This document shows positions 26,201-35,676 of a stretch of 64,000 nt of DNA, one piece after another. Location: NCBI GenBank assembly GCA_942490535.1, contig CALNXQ010000005.1, forward strand, positions 310,001 to 374,000, read 5' to 3'. Positions within the stretch are counted from its first letter, which is position 1; every line of letters starts with the position of its first letter. The translations under genes were made by a program, and so were the position numbers. Below the pieces are notes generated by a model, which was given only the letters and a program-made list of their open reading frames with translations, did no database searches and had not been told where the DNA came from. The stretch is from JAEINY01 sp942490535 (lineage in GTDB: Bacteria > Bacteroidota > Bacteroidia > Bacteroidales > Marinilabiliaceae).

Positions 26201-26572
26201 ATGGAATCAACAGAAGGTATTTATGCAGCCATGGCAGGAATGATGATGTTTTCGTCAATCATAGGTATAATCATGCTTATCATTTACTGGGTGATCTTTA
26301 CCAAGGCCGGACAGCCGGGTTGGGCAGGTATAATCCCCTTTTACAACCTTTATATCTTGACAAAAATCATTGGTAAACCAGGGATTTGGGTCCTTTGGAT
26401 GATACTTCCAATTGTAAACGTAATTTTTCTAATCTGGACCTTTAATCTACTATCTAAAAGCTTTGGAAAAGGAGTTGGGTTCACATTGGGTTTAATCTTT
26501 CTATTTCCAATATTTGGAGCTATCCTTGCCTTCGGATCAGCTAAATACGTCGGCCCAGCAGGAGCCAATTAA
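26201..26572 (+). CDS. DUF5684-like small membrane protein
   Basis: From ATG 26201 (MESTEGIYAAM) the protein has about 123 residues and three to four hydrophobic helices. The pattern GQPGWAGIIPFYNLYILTKI followed by PIVNVIFLIW is that of DUF5684 proteins, sometimes found fused to or near signal-peptidase-like proteins. The longer frame from 26138 adds a sequence without conserved character. Function unknown. It ends before a clear terminator. Confidence 0.7.
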   Translation: MESTEGIYAAMAGMMMFSSIIGIIMLIIYWVIFTKAGQPGWAGIIPFYNLYILTKIIGKPGIWVLWMILPIVNVIFLIWTFNLLSKSFGKGVGFTLGLIFLFPIFGAILAFGSAKYVGPAGAN

Positions 26573-26630
26573 TCATACTATACGGAGCGATGATTTGAGG
26601 AGTAAATCACTTCATCCAATTAAAATACAA

Positions 26631-26661
26631 AAAGAGAGATCAATGTAATCTCTCTTTTTTT
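26631..26661 (+). terminator. Terminator after the DUF5684-like gene
   Basis: AAAGAGAGAT (26631-26640) and ATCTCTCTTT (26648-26657) form a 10-bp stem with a 7-base loop, followed by further T. Confidence 0.75.
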
Positions 26662-26724
26662 GGTTAGTTTATTAAGGATTACAAAAGCAACGTTCAGATT
26701 GTGTGTGAAAATAGGTACTCCATC

Positions 26725-26817
26725 AGAAAGGGGACTGCGATTTAAATGGTAATGTCCTACTTAAACCTTTAGTCGCCCTTAGCATTAATTCTATGAATAA
26801 AACCACAGCCCCTTTCT
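26725..26817. repeat. Spaced inverted repeat in the gap before hydF
   Basis: AGAAAGGGGACTG (26725-26737) and CAGCCCCTTTCT (26806-26817) are complementary apart from one bulged base, separated by 68 bases. The gap 26573-27026 otherwise shows only a terminator and the hydF promoter. This could be the end-stem of a small structured RNA or a remnant element. Confidence 0.45.
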
Positions 26818-26980
26818 AAACCCATGAGAAACTATTCACATTTGTCAATAGCTAAATACGCTTTCGCATTCATCTATATAGACACCCGGATTTCAAAAAA
26901 GGGTGACAAATCAGCTATATATATCTGAAATATTTTCTCAAACCACTTTTAAGTCATTGTTATGTTATCATTTGCAACAA

Positions 26981-27010
26981 TTGCAATCTGACTGTTTTAT
27001 ATTACTTTTG
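26981..27010 (+). promoter_or_regulatory. Bacteroidota promoter for hydF
   Basis: TTG at 26981-26983, a 19-base spacer and TACTTTTG at 27003-27010 match the -33/-7 consensus. The ATG follows 16 bases later, giving a very short leader. Confidence 0.65.
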
Positions 27011-27026
27011 TCGTTTTACAAGTGCT

Positions 27027-28250
27027 ATGGGAAGAGAACGACATCCACATATCGGCATCTTTGGCCGTCGGAACAATGGTAAAAGTTCCATTATCAACAA
27101 ACTGGCCGGTCAGGATATTGCTATTGTATCGGATACGGCAGGAACCACCACCGATCCGGTTAAAAAATCATTCGAGATAACCGGCTTTGGACCGGTGGTT
27201 CTCATTGATACAGCTGGCATTGATGATGTGGGCGAACTGGGTCAAAAACGAATTGATAAAACCCTTCAAGCCATTCGCCTGGTGGACATGGCCATTTTGG
27301 TCACTACCAATAACCAACTGGATGTGTTTGAACGAAACTTAATGGCCGCCTTTGAAAAGCAAGAAACACCATACATCATTGTTCACAACAAAAGCGACTT
27401 AATTCAATTGCAGGAAACAGCGCTGCAAACCTATTCTGCCACTGCGGCCCAAGCCATTCTTTCATTCAACACACTCAATGGCGACAGTGAACAGCTCATT
27501 CAAACCATCAAACAAACCATCCCTGAATCGGCCTATACCAATCCATCCCTGCTGGGAGATTTAATTGGTTATGGCGACATTGTTTTGTTGATAACGCCAA
27601 TTGATATTGAAGCGCCGGAAGGCCGTTTAATCCTGCCTCAGGTGCAAGCCATCCGGGACATTCTGGATAATGACGCCATCTGCGTGGTGCTAAAGGAAAA
27701 GGAAGTTGATACCTTTTTGAAGAAAACAGCCATTAAACCGGCTTTAGCCATTACCGATAGCCAGATCTTTCTAAAGGCCGATGCTTCTATACCCAAGGAT
27801 ATCCCTCTCACTTCCTTTAGTATTATTTTGGCACACTTCAAGGGAAATTTTGCCAGTTACATCGACGGGACGCCCAAAATTGATGCGCTCAAATCCGGTG
27901 ATCGGGTATTATTGTTGGAATCCTGTACCCACCATGTCTCCTGTGATGACATTGGCCGGGTAAAAATCCCCAGATGGCTTTCCAATTACTGTGGGAAAGA
28001 ATTACATTACGATGTAGTCTCCGGCCTGGATAAAGTGGAGCGCCCCATCACTGATTATGCTTTAGTAATTCAATGCGGCGGTTGCATGATTACCCGTAAA
28101 CAATTGCACAATCGTCTGGATGCCGCCATCGAAGCCGGTGTACCAGTGACCAATTATGGCATGGCAATTGCTTATGTGCATGGCATCTATCACCGCGCTG
28201 TGGCCCCATTTATGGGCCATCAGGGAACGGGTGTAATAGATTATCTATAA
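27027..28250 (+). CDS. hydF: [FeFe]-hydrogenase maturation GTPase HydF
   Basis: HydF is the scaffold on which HydE and HydG build the two-iron subcluster before transfer to the hydrogenase. The 407 residues include a GTPase domain with Walker A GRRNNGKS (13-20), switch region DTAGIDD and NKSD. A dimerisation region and the C-terminal cluster domain follow, with C300-x-H302 and C350-x2-C353. The position usually held by His before the last CxxC is Gln349 (IQCGGCM). No hydE, hydG or hydrogenase is in this window, so the partners must lie elsewhere. Confidence 0.93.
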   Translation: MGRERHPHIGIFGRRNNGKSSIINKLAGQDIAIVSDTAGTTTDPVKKSFEITGFGPVVLIDTAGIDDVGELGQKRIDKTLQAIRLVDMAILVTTNNQLDVFERNLMAAFEKQETPYIIVHNKSDLIQLQETALQTYSATAAQAILSFNTLNGDSEQLIQTIKQTIPESAYTNPSLLGDLIGYGDIVLLITPIDIEAPEGRLILPQVQAIRDILDNDAICVVLKEKEVDTFLKKTAIKPALAITDSQIFLKADASIPKDIPLTSFSIILAHFKGNFASYIDGTPKIDALKSGDRVLLLESCTHHVSCDDIGRVKIPRWLSNYCGKELHYDVVSGLDKVERPITDYALVIQCGGCMITRKQLHNRLDAAIEAGVPVTNYGMAIAYVHGIYHRAVAPFMGHQGTGVIDYL

Positions 28251-28299
28251 CATCTTCATTTATTTGTATATTTGTGAAGATTAATTTAGTATCGGAAGT

Positions 28300-30765
28300 A
28301 TGATTTGTAATGCGGGAGATAAGGCCGCCGTGGTCTTTGGTAGAGAACGAGTTTCTTACACTAATTTAGCACAAAAGATAGCCACTTTTAGTGTGCTATA
28401 CAGCGATGTAACGACCAACCGGACAGCCATCTATTCAGAAAACCAGGTGGGATGGATTTATGCCTTCTATTCTGGCTGGTACAACGGGGCAACGGTGGTT
28501 CCCATTGATTTTATGTCAACGGTGGATGAAGTGGCCTACATCCTGAAAGATAGCTTTCCGGAAGTCATTTTCGTCTCAGCAGATAAACAGCAGACCCTCA
28601 AGAAGGCCATTACTGCGGCCGGTATTGAAACCCGTATCATTGTGATTGAAGAAGCAGATGCCCGGGAGCATAGCAACATCCAACTGCCGCCGCTTCAACC
28701 CAGTGAAGATGCAACGGCAGTTATCATCTATACATCCGGCACGACCGGAAGTCCCAAAGGCGTGATGCTGTCCTATCAGAACTTAATGGCCAATGTGGAG
28801 GCTGTATCCAATCAAATCAAAATCTACAGAGCTGATCAAGTGGTGTTGATGCTGCTACCGATGCATCACATCTTCCCATTGATGGGCACCATGATTGCGC
28901 CGTTATTTGTTGGTGCCACCATTGCGTTGTCGCCCACCATGGCTTCTGAAGATATTATCAAAACGCTGCAGGATAATAAAGTCTCTATTATCATTGGTGT
29001 GCCAAGACTTTACTCGGCCATCCGCAAAGGCATCAAAGATAAAATTAACAAAAGTGCTGTGGCCAAGCTGCTATTTAGCGTCGCTCAAAAAGTCAACTCT
29101 CAATCGTTTTCCAGGTTTATCTTTAAGTCGGTGCATCAGAAATTTGGCGGTGCCGTTCAATTTATGGTGTGCGGGGGAGCTGCCCTGGATACTGAAGTGG
29201 GCAGCGATTACAAGACCTTAGGTTTTGAAGTATTAGAAGGGTTTGGCATGACCGAAGCCGCACCCATGATCACTTTTACGCGCCCGGGAAGAGTCCGTGT
29301 GGGCAGTCCGGGGGAAATATTACCGGGAGCCACCGTTGAGATTCGCGAAGGGGAAGTGGTGGTGAAAGGGCCCAATGTGATGCAAGGTTATTTCAACCGG
29401 CCTGAAGAGACGGCAGATGTACTGAAAGACGGCTGGTTGTACACCGGTGATTTGGGCCACCTGACAGATGATGGCTACCTTTACATCACCGGCCGAAAGA
29501 AAGAAATCATTGTCCTATCCAGTGGAAAAAACATTAACCCGGCGGAGATTGAATTCAAGCTGGAGAACATGGCTGCATTTATAAAAGATGTAGGCGTGTA
29601 TGCCGAAAAAGATCAACTACGGGCCATCATTGTGCCCAATATGATGGAATTTCCGGGTATGGATTTGGAGCAAATCGAAAAGCACCTCAAGTGGGAACTG
29701 ATTGACAAATACAACCAAGGTGTATCGCCCTACAAAAAAATAATGTTCTTCACCGTTTATACCGAGGAGTTGCCACGCACCCGCCTGGGCAAATTGCAGC
29801 GTTTTAAGCTGGCTGAACTGGGCACGATCAGTCCGGCAAAAGCACAGGAAAAATACGAAGTAATAGAATTACAGGAATACCATATTCTGAAAGATTACAT
29901 CGAGAAAGAGAAGCATTGCGTGGTGCATCCAAGCCACCATCTGGAGATGGATTTGGGACTGGATTCACTGGACAAAGTGAGCCTGCAAGTATTCATTCAA
30001 TCCACCTTTGGGGTTGATTTAGAGGTTGACAAATTAGTTGGTTTTAGCTCTATCCTCAAACTCAGCGAGTACATCTCCGAGAAACGTACCCGCATGGAAG
30101 TGGAGAAAATAAACTGGACCAAAATTCTGAAAGAAAAGGTCAACCTGCCACTTCCTCGCACCTGGTTTACAGGCGCGCTTTTCGTGAAATTCTCCAAGTT
30201 TTTCTTCCATCTTTATTTCCGGTTGAAAGGAAAAGGCATCACCAACATACCGGATGGTCCTTGTATCATTGCACCGAACCATCAAAGTTTCTTCGATGGC
30301 TTATTTGTGGCTTCCTTTTTAAAGAATGCCACCATCCGAAATACCTATTTCTACGCCAAGGAGAAGCACATCCGGGCCCGGTGGATGAAATTCTTTGCCA
30401 ATCGGCACCACATCATCATCATGGATTTAAATAAAGATTTGAAAGAATCCATTCAAAAGATGGGCGAAGCCTTGAAAAAACAAAAAAACCTGATCATTTT
30501 CCCCGAAGGCACACGTACGCTGGATGGGACCTTGGGTGAATTCAAAAAAACGTTTGCGATCCTGAGTCGCGAATTAAACGTGCCCATTGTGCCGGTATCC
30601 ATTAAAGGCGCCTTTGATGCATTGCCTAAAGGTGCCAAAATTCCGAAGCCCTTTCGTAAAGTAAGCGTTGAGTTTCTGGAACCGGTTTATCCCGGCAACA
30701 GCACCTACGAAAAATTGGCCAATCGGGTGTATCAAAGCATCAATGTAAATCAGCAAGTCCGGTAA
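28300..30765 (+). CDS. Fused AMP-forming acyl ligase, acyl carrier and PlsC-type acyltransferase
   Basis: The 821 residues contain three modules. Residues about 1-500 are an AMP-binding ligase, with YTSGTTGSPKG at 144-154 and a YTGDLGHLTDDGYLYITGR segment later. A carrier-like domain around 530-590 has LGLDSLDK with Ser556 as the likely phosphopantetheine site. A PlsC-type acyltransferase from about 640 has NHQSFFDG (660-667) and FPEGTR (734-739). It could activate a fatty acid, hold it on its own carrier and pass it to a lysolipid, as Aas does in simpler form. It starts 50 bases after hydF. Substrate unknown. Confidence 0.88.
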   Translation: MICNAGDKAAVVFGRERVSYTNLAQKIATFSVLYSDVTTNRTAIYSENQVGWIYAFYSGWYNGATVVPIDFMSTVDEVAYILKDSFPEVIFVSADKQQTLKKAITAAGIETRIIVIEEADAREHSNIQLPPLQPSEDATAVIIYTSGTTGSPKGVMLSYQNLMANVEAVSNQIKIYRADQVVLMLLPMHHIFPLMGTMIAPLFVGATIALSPTMASEDIIKTLQDNKVSIIIGVPRLYSAIRKGIKDKINKSAVAKLLFSVAQKVNSQSFSRFIFKSVHQKFGGAVQFMVCGGAALDTEVGSDYKTLGFEVLEGFGMTEAAPMITFTRPGRVRVGSPGEILPGATVEIREGEVVVKGPNVMQGYFNRPEETADVLKDGWLYTGDLGHLTDDGYLYITGRKKEIIVLSSGKNINPAEIEFKLENMAAFIKDVGVYAEKDQLRAIIVPNMMEFPGMDLEQIEKHLKWELIDKYNQGVSPYKKIMFFTVYTEELPRTRLGKLQRFKLAELGTISPAKAQEKYEVIELQEYHILKDYIEKEKHCVVHPSHHLEMDLGLDSLDKVSLQVFIQSTFGVDLEVDKLVGFSSILKLSEYISEKRTRMEVEKINWTKILKEKVNLPLPRTWFTGALFVKFSKFFFHLYFRLKGKGITNIPDGPCIIAPNHQSFFDGLFVASFLKNATIRNTYFYAKEKHIRARWMKFFANRHHIIIMDLNKDLKESIQKMGEALKKQKNLIIFPEGTRTLDGTLGEFKKTFAILSRELNVPIVPVSIKGAFDALPKGAKIPKPFRKVSVEFLEPVYPGNSTYEKLANRVYQSINVNQQVR

Positions 30766-30811
30766 AAAGAGGTAGCCATTTGGCCAGAAGGGCTTATTTC
30801 CACTTGAAAAC

Positions 30812-30837
30812 GCTCCTGCAAAATGCAGGAGGCTTTT
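30812..30837 (+). terminator. Terminator after the fused ligase gene
   Basis: CTCCTGC and GCAGGAG arms around AAAAT, followed by GCTTTTG. Confidence 0.65.
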
Positions 30838-30910
30838 GTAGAAACAAATAACCTGCCGGCAGCCATTCCTGACTGTGACCCCTTACAAAGCCCATCCTTC
30901 CGCTTTTTAT

Positions 30911-30918
30911 TATCTTTG
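30911..30918 (+). promoter_or_regulatory. Candidate -7 element for the WYL regulator
   Basis: TATCTTTG fits TAnnTTTG, 17 bases before the GTG start. No convincing -33 partner was seen. Confidence 0.4.
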
Positions 30919-30935
30919 CTGAAAATCATTTCATC

Positions 30936-31886
30936 GTGAATCGCGTCGATCGTATTTCAGCTATACTCATCCACCTGCAGAGCAAACCTGTCGTCACGGC
31001 CGGCGAACTCGCTGCACGTTTCGACGTCAGCAACCGAACCATCTACCGCGATCTAAAAGCTCTGGATGAAGCGGGCGTGCCCATAGGCGGTGAAGCCGGA
31101 AAGGGGTATTACCTGGTAGAAGGCTTTCACCTACCTCCCATCATGTTCTCACGCGATGAGGCCGGGGCCTTTTTACTGGCCGGTAAATTGATGGATAAAC
31201 ACTCCGATACGGGCATCAGGGGCGACTTTAACTCAGGCCTCTTTAAAATACGATCTGTTCTTCGACACACCGATAAAGAATTCCTCCATACGCTGGAGAA
31301 AGACATTACCGTGTTCCGGCACGAAAAGTTAAAACAGGACGATTTCCCCGATGACTTTCTGCCCATGGTGATGCAGGCCCTGGCAGAAAACCGGTTGATG
31401 GAGCTCACCTACCGGGGCGCTTATTCAGGACAGACTACCAACCGGACCATAAAACCCCTGTCCCTGGTGTATTACAGTGGCGGCTGGCACCTCATGGCTA
31501 AATGCCGCCTGCGGAATGATTACCGCGATTTCCGCCTGGACCGTATGAAAGCAGCCAAACTCACCGGGGATCATTTTACCAAAGAGAAATGGGATGTCAA
31601 CCAGTTTTTTGCTGATCGCATGAAACAGGAAAATCTGCAATTGGTTCGCTTACGCTTCAAAAAGGACCTATACAGTCTGGTTTCGAAAACGCGCTACTAT
31701 TTTGGTTACGTGGCTGAAAAAGATCTGGGGGATGAAGTGGAAATGGACTTTTGGGTGAACACGCTTGACTATTTAGCTGGTTGGTTACTGTCATTAGAGA
31801 ATGGCGTTACGGTAGATGAACCAGCAGAATTACGACACATCATGGTGGATAAAATTCGAAAAATAGCAGCGCACTACAATATTTAG
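30936..31886 (+). CDS. HTH/WYL-domain transcriptional regulator (YafY-like)
   Basis: The 316-residue protein starts at GTG 30936. Residues 1-60 form a DeoR-like winged helix (RFDVSNRTIYRDLKALDEAGVPIGGEAGKGYYL). The WYL ligand-sensing domain is at about 140-220 (LTYRGAYSGQTTNRTIKPLSLVYYSGGWHLMA), with a WCX-type C-terminal extension. WYL regulators respond to small ligands or nucleic acid. The following three small genes (GyrI-like, SRPBCC, DUF3795) run the same way and are plausible members of its regulon. Confidence 0.88.
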   Translation: MNRVDRISAILIHLQSKPVVTAGELAARFDVSNRTIYRDLKALDEAGVPIGGEAGKGYYLVEGFHLPPIMFSRDEAGAFLLAGKLMDKHSDTGIRGDFNSGLFKIRSVLRHTDKEFLHTLEKDITVFRHEKLKQDDFPDDFLPMVMQALAENRLMELTYRGAYSGQTTNRTIKPLSLVYYSGGWHLMAKCRLRNDYRDFRLDRMKAAKLTGDHFTKEKWDVNQFFADRMKQENLQLVRLRFKKDLYSLVSKTRYYFGYVAEKDLGDEVEMDFWVNTLDYLAGWLLSLENGVTVDEPAELRHIMVDKIRKIAAHYNI

Positions 31887-31963
31887 TCACATTTCTTTTT
31901 CCTGTTGACATAGGGTTGTCACTATCGGCTCTTAGCTTTGTTGAGTCACAAAAAATAAAAGCT

Positions 31964-32416
31964 ATGGAGTTTAAAAGAGTAAAGCCACAAACCGTTTTCA
32001 GTGAAACGATGACCACCACCTTACGCCAAATCGTTCAGTACGTGGGCACCACACCTGCTCGCCTGCTCAGCGAAGCCATTGAAGCCGGTTTTGAACCATG
32101 CGCACCTCAAATATGGCTATACGAAGGAGCCACCGGTAATCCCGATGAAGCCTTCCAATTAACCATCGCCATTCCGGTGGAAGACAACGATCAGGCACAT
32201 CCTAAACTTCACAAACTGGAGGCGTTTTACTGTGCCGAAAAAGAGGTCCAAGGCAGCTGGGAACAGTTCGTTTCTATTTATCCCGAACTTATAGGTCATT
32301 TAATGTGTCAAAAAAAGGAATTATCCAATGTATGCCGCGAAGTGTACCACGAAGTTGATTTCGATCAACCAGCTAACAATCGGACAGCCATTCAAATTGG
32401 CCTCAAAGAAAATTAA
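31964..32416 (+). CDS. GyrI-like effector-binding domain protein
   Basis: From ATG 31964 (MEFKRVKPQTVF) the product has 150 residues. It resembles stand-alone GyrI-like or AraC-type effector-binding domains, with PQIWLYEGATGNPDEAFQLT followed by TIAIPVE and a C-terminal CREVYHEVDF. Such proteins bind hydrophobic small molecules or protect DNA gyrase. I do not use the upstream ATG 31916, which lies close behind the WYL gene and adds non-conserved residues. Ligand unknown. Confidence 0.7.
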   Translation: MEFKRVKPQTVFSETMTTTLRQIVQYVGTTPARLLSEAIEAGFEPCAPQIWLYEGATGNPDEAFQLTIAIPVEDNDQAHPKLHKLEAFYCAEKEVQGSWEQFVSIYPELIGHLMCQKKELSNVCREVYHEVDFDQPANNRTAIQIGLKEN

Positions 32417-32469
32417 CCATGAAATACTAAGCGAAAAAAAATGCAATCAACTGATGCAAGATATCAACA

Positions 32470-32892
32470 ATGGAAAATTTAATAATCAATAAATCGATCG
32501 TACTGAATACCGATGCAACGACCTTATGGAGGGTCCTGACCACTTCGGCATACACAAAAAAATACATGTTTAACTGTACGGTTAAGAGTAGTTGGGAACC
32601 GGGCTGTTGCATTGAATGGAGTGGCCATTATCAAGGCTATGATGCTTACCAGAAAGGCACGATAGTGGAAATAGATCCCCTCTACAAACTGGTATATACC
32701 ACCTTTGATCCAAACGTTGGCCTTCCGGATGTATCGGAAAACTATCTCACGGTGACTTATGAATTAAAGCCGGTGCCGGAAGGTATTGAGCTGTTGCTGT
32801 CAACTTCGGGATTTAACGGAAACCAACAACGCTGCGAACATACTGCAGCCGGATGGGACCAGGTCATTAACAACCTCTCTAAACTGTTTTAA
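32470..32892 (+). CDS. SRPBCC (AHSA1-like) family protein
   Basis: The 140 residues have the START/AHSA1-like pattern: NTDATTLWRVLTTSAYTKKYMF, then CCIEWSGHYQ, GTIVEIDPLYKLVYTTFDP, and a C-terminal helix CEHTAAGWDQVINNLSKLF. The fold has a hydrophobic ligand pocket. Function in this organism is unknown. It ends exactly where the DUF3795 gene begins, so the two are probably translated together. Confidence 0.82.
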   Translation: MENLIINKSIVLNTDATTLWRVLTTSAYTKKYMFNCTVKSSWEPGCCIEWSGHYQGYDAYQKGTIVEIDPLYKLVYTTFDPNVGLPDVSENYLTVTYELKPVPEGIELLLSTSGFNGNQQRCEHTAAGWDQVINNLSKLF

Positions 32893-33252
32893 ATGGATAC
32901 CAACATGGAACCTTCCAACTTAATCTCGTATTGTGGGCTCTATTGCGGGGCCTGCACCAGATTCAAAAAATCAAAATGCCCCGGCTGCGAGCAGAACACG
33001 AAAGCTTCCTGGTGCAAAATACGCACCTGCTGCATTGAAAAAAACATAGCATCCTGCGCGCAATGTGATGAATTTACTGATGTAAAAGTCTGCAGGAAAT
33101 TCACCAATCCGGTTTCAAAACTGTTTGAATTTGTATTCCGATCGGACCGAAGAAAAGGCATTGAACACATCCGGCAAAAGGGCCCGGAAGCCTTCGCACA
33201 GTTTATGTCTTCAAAAGGATGGGTGAGTATAAAAAAGAATTACAGAAACTAG
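32893..33252 (+). CDS. DUF3795 cysteine-rich protein
   Basis: The 119-residue protein has the DUF3795 arrangement YCGLYCGAC, CPGCEQ, CKIRTCC and CAQCDEF with CRKF, about a dozen cysteines that probably bind metal. The start ATG 32893 abuts the SRPBCC stop; Met5 is an alternative. Members often accompany small stress or effector-binding proteins. Function unknown. Confidence 0.82.
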   Translation: MDTNMEPSNLISYCGLYCGACTRFKKSKCPGCEQNTKASWCKIRTCCIEKNIASCAQCDEFTDVKVCRKFTNPVSKLFEFVFRSDRRKGIEHIRQKGPEAFAQFMSSKGWVSIKKNYRN

Positions 33253-33262
33253 ACACAGTCGG

Positions 33263-34828
33263 CTAGGGATGAATAAATGAGAGGGTAAAATGAAAGGAAG
33301 ATCCTCTTCCCACAGATGATTCCACCCAAATTTCACCACCCATCAATTCCACCAGTTTTTTGCAAATGGACAAACCTAAGCCCGTACCTCTTTGCTTGCC
33401 AAACCCTTCATGCTCGGCCTGCAAGAAACGATCGAAGATGCGACCCATGTATTCCGGTGGGATACCAATTCCGGTATCCTTCACCAGAAAACTCAGTTTC
33501 TCATTGGAATAGGAATACCCGAACTGAACCGATCCTTTTAAGGTAAATTTCAGTGCATTTGAAATGAGGTTCGTCAGAATCTGTTTAACTTTAGCTTCAT
33601 CGCCAATGATTAAATGATATGTCTCCTGCTCAGGATAGAAATGAAGAAGTTCATTTTGATTTTGAGACGTCATCGGCTGAAAGAAAATCGTCAATTCCTT
33701 CAATAAGCCGGGTAAATGAATGGCATTTTTACGCAAGGTGACCTGCCCTGTTTCAATGCGCGATATTTCCAGTATATCATTGATAATGTTCAGCAACTGA
33801 TAGCCACTGCTCAATATAACGTCCAGATATGTAAAGCGGTCCATGGGACTCAGAGTGACATCCCTTAGCAACTCGGCAAATCCAATAATGCCATTCATCG
33901 GGGTGCGAATTTCATGACTCATGTTGGCCAAAAAAGCAGACTTTAACCGATCACTCTCTTCCGCTTTCTCTTTGGCGATGCGCAACTGTTTGTTGGAAGC
34001 CCGAAGTTCTGCTTCCACCTTATTGCGCTCCCTTAAATCGCGGATAACCGCCAGGTAATAATCGGCATGCGGTCGCTTTGAATTCATCTCAATGGGAATC
34101 ACGGTGCCATTTTTATCCACAATGTCGCGTTCAAAAATAACCGATTGCCCCTTATTCAGTAAATCGAAACGTAAAGGACGTTCCGCCAAGGTTTCTTGGG
34201 AAAATAAGATACTGATGTGCTGATTAATGATTTCATCATAAGCATAACCTGTCAGGTTTAAAAACCCTTGATTTGCTTCAATGATTTCCCCTTTCAAATT
34301 GCCGATCAAAATGCCATCTGCAGCATTTTCAATAACCTCCCGATACTTGGACTCACTGTTGATTAATTTTTGTTCAGCCTCCTTTCGTTCAGTAATATCC
34401 CGAATGGCTGAAACACGCACCTGCTTCCCGTTAAAGATATAATTGCGTCCCCTGATATCGGCATGAAACGTTGATCCATCCTGACGAATAATAACCGCTT
34501 CATAGGATTCGGGGCTATCACTTTTCATCTTTTGTTTCACACACTCCCAATAATCAGGATGTACAAAGGCGAAGATAGGCTTACCTATCAATTCCTCATA
34601 CTTAAAACCCAGAAGCTGACAACCACTTTGATTCGCTTCTATACAAAACCCATTCAGAGAAATAAAAATGCCATCCAGCGTGGCTTCCGATAGAGCTTTA
34701 ATCCGCTCATCACTTTCCATCAAAGAAGGTATACGCTCTACTCTATTCAACTGAGCAACTTTGTCTTCAAGTATGTGAATGCGGGATAACAACTCATCAT
34801 ATGTAGGCTTCTGCTCCATACACGGCAA
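33263..34828 (-). CDS. Soluble PAS-PAS sensor histidine kinase
   Basis: The 521 residues comprise an N-terminal coiled coil (8-30), PAS 1 (about 42-150), PAS 2 (about 160-270), a second coiled coil and a HisKA domain with phospho-acceptor H305 (FLANMSHEIRTP). The HATPase domain has NLISNALKF, DTGIGIPPEY and GTGLGLSI. No membrane helix is present, so it senses an intracellular signal. There is no receiver domain and no adjacent response regulator in the same operon; the nearest is the NtrC-like gene at 37140. Its partner is therefore undetermined. Confidence 0.92.
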   Translation of the reverse strand: MPCMEQKPTYDELLSRIHILEDKVAQLNRVERIPSLMESDERIKALSEATLDGIFISLNGFCIEANQSGCQLLGFKYEELIGKPIFAFVHPDYWECVKQKMKSDSPESYEAVIIRQDGSTFHADIRGRNYIFNGKQVRVSAIRDITERKEAEQKLINSESKYREVIENAADGILIGNLKGEIIEANQGFLNLTGYAYDEIINQHISILFSQETLAERPLRFDLLNKGQSVIFERDIVDKNGTVIPIEMNSKRPHADYYLAVIRDLRERNKVEAELRASNKQLRIAKEKAEESDRLKSAFLANMSHEIRTPMNGIIGFAELLRDVTLSPMDRFTYLDVILSSGYQLLNIINDILEISRIETGQVTLRKNAIHLPGLLKELTIFFQPMTSQNQNELLHFYPEQETYHLIIGDEAKVKQILTNLISNALKFTLKGSVQFGYSYSNEKLSFLVKDTGIGIPPEYMGRIFDRFLQAEHEGFGKQRGTGLGLSICKKLVELMGGEIWVESSVGRGSSFHFTLSFIHP

Positions 34829-34966
34829 TCGGTATTTAACGTATGACTAAAATCATCAAGATTCCTTATAAATATAAGTGATTCTTTTGGTAAATTCCAA
34901 TGCGCCATCATGAATCAGATAGAACAAAATAATAAAGTCACTTCTTAAAAAAAGAGACGGAATCTT

Positions 34967-35575
34967 TTAAGCCAACAAAAAATCAATTTCATCGCTTAAG
35001 GTTCCTAACTTTTCATTGGTGGGAATCCATTGCCCTCGTTCAATAAGGTATTTCTTGAGTAGTAAGAAGTAGGTGAGTGGGAATTCATCTTGTTGCCATT
35101 TCTGCTCGTAATTGAGCAAACCTGTTTTTTTTATAAATCCATCCAGCTCGCGAATAATTAAAGAATAAAATTCCACAAAATTAACGACGCTATCAATCGC
35201 CACAGCAGCCGTTGATTCATCAAAGAAATCTTCATAGCGGATGATTTTTACCCGCAAGGAATGACCATCTTCAGTGGACAGCACCCATTTAATGCCACAC
35301 TGCTCACAGTACCAATCAATCCAACACATGTTCTCCTCATCCCATAGATGAGAGGGTTCAAAAATCATACTGGCCAATCCTTTCAGCAGATCCAACAACG
35401 GATTACTCACATTGGTCACTTCAAAATCAACCACTTCATCATTCAGTCCGAATAATCCCCTGGCAACTCCTGGTTTATCCAGTTGATATTTAAACGAAAG
35501 AATCTGGTTCATTCCGTCAGCATCATCTGATGTCTCCAGTGAGAAATTAAATCCCCTCATTGAGTTGCTATTCAC
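34967..35575 (-). CDS. Hypothetical protein
   Basis: The 202-residue soluble acidic protein starts MNSNSMRGFNFSLETSDD; Met6 is an alternative start. A CEQCGIKW segment and several aromatics are visible, but there is no signal peptide and no known motif. It stands alone between the histidine kinase and aspartase genes, with about 100 bp of leader. I do not recognise a family. Confidence 0.65.
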   Translation of the reverse strand: MNSNSMRGFNFSLETSDDADGMNQILSFKYQLDKPGVARGLFGLNDEVVDFEVTNVSNPLLDLLKGLASMIFEPSHLWDEENMCWIDWYCEQCGIKWVLSTEDGHSLRVKIIRYEDFFDESTAAVAIDSVVNFVEFYSLIIRELDGFIKKTGLLNYEQKWQQDEFPLTYFLLLKKYLIERGQWIPTNEKLGTLSDEIDFLLA

Positions 35576-35676
35576 GAGTAATAAATTGTTACTATAATAC
35601 AGTTAGTATAAATATTTCAACGATAAATATAGGAAAGAAGTTTGAAAAACAAAGAAGACGATCCAAATAATTTATT

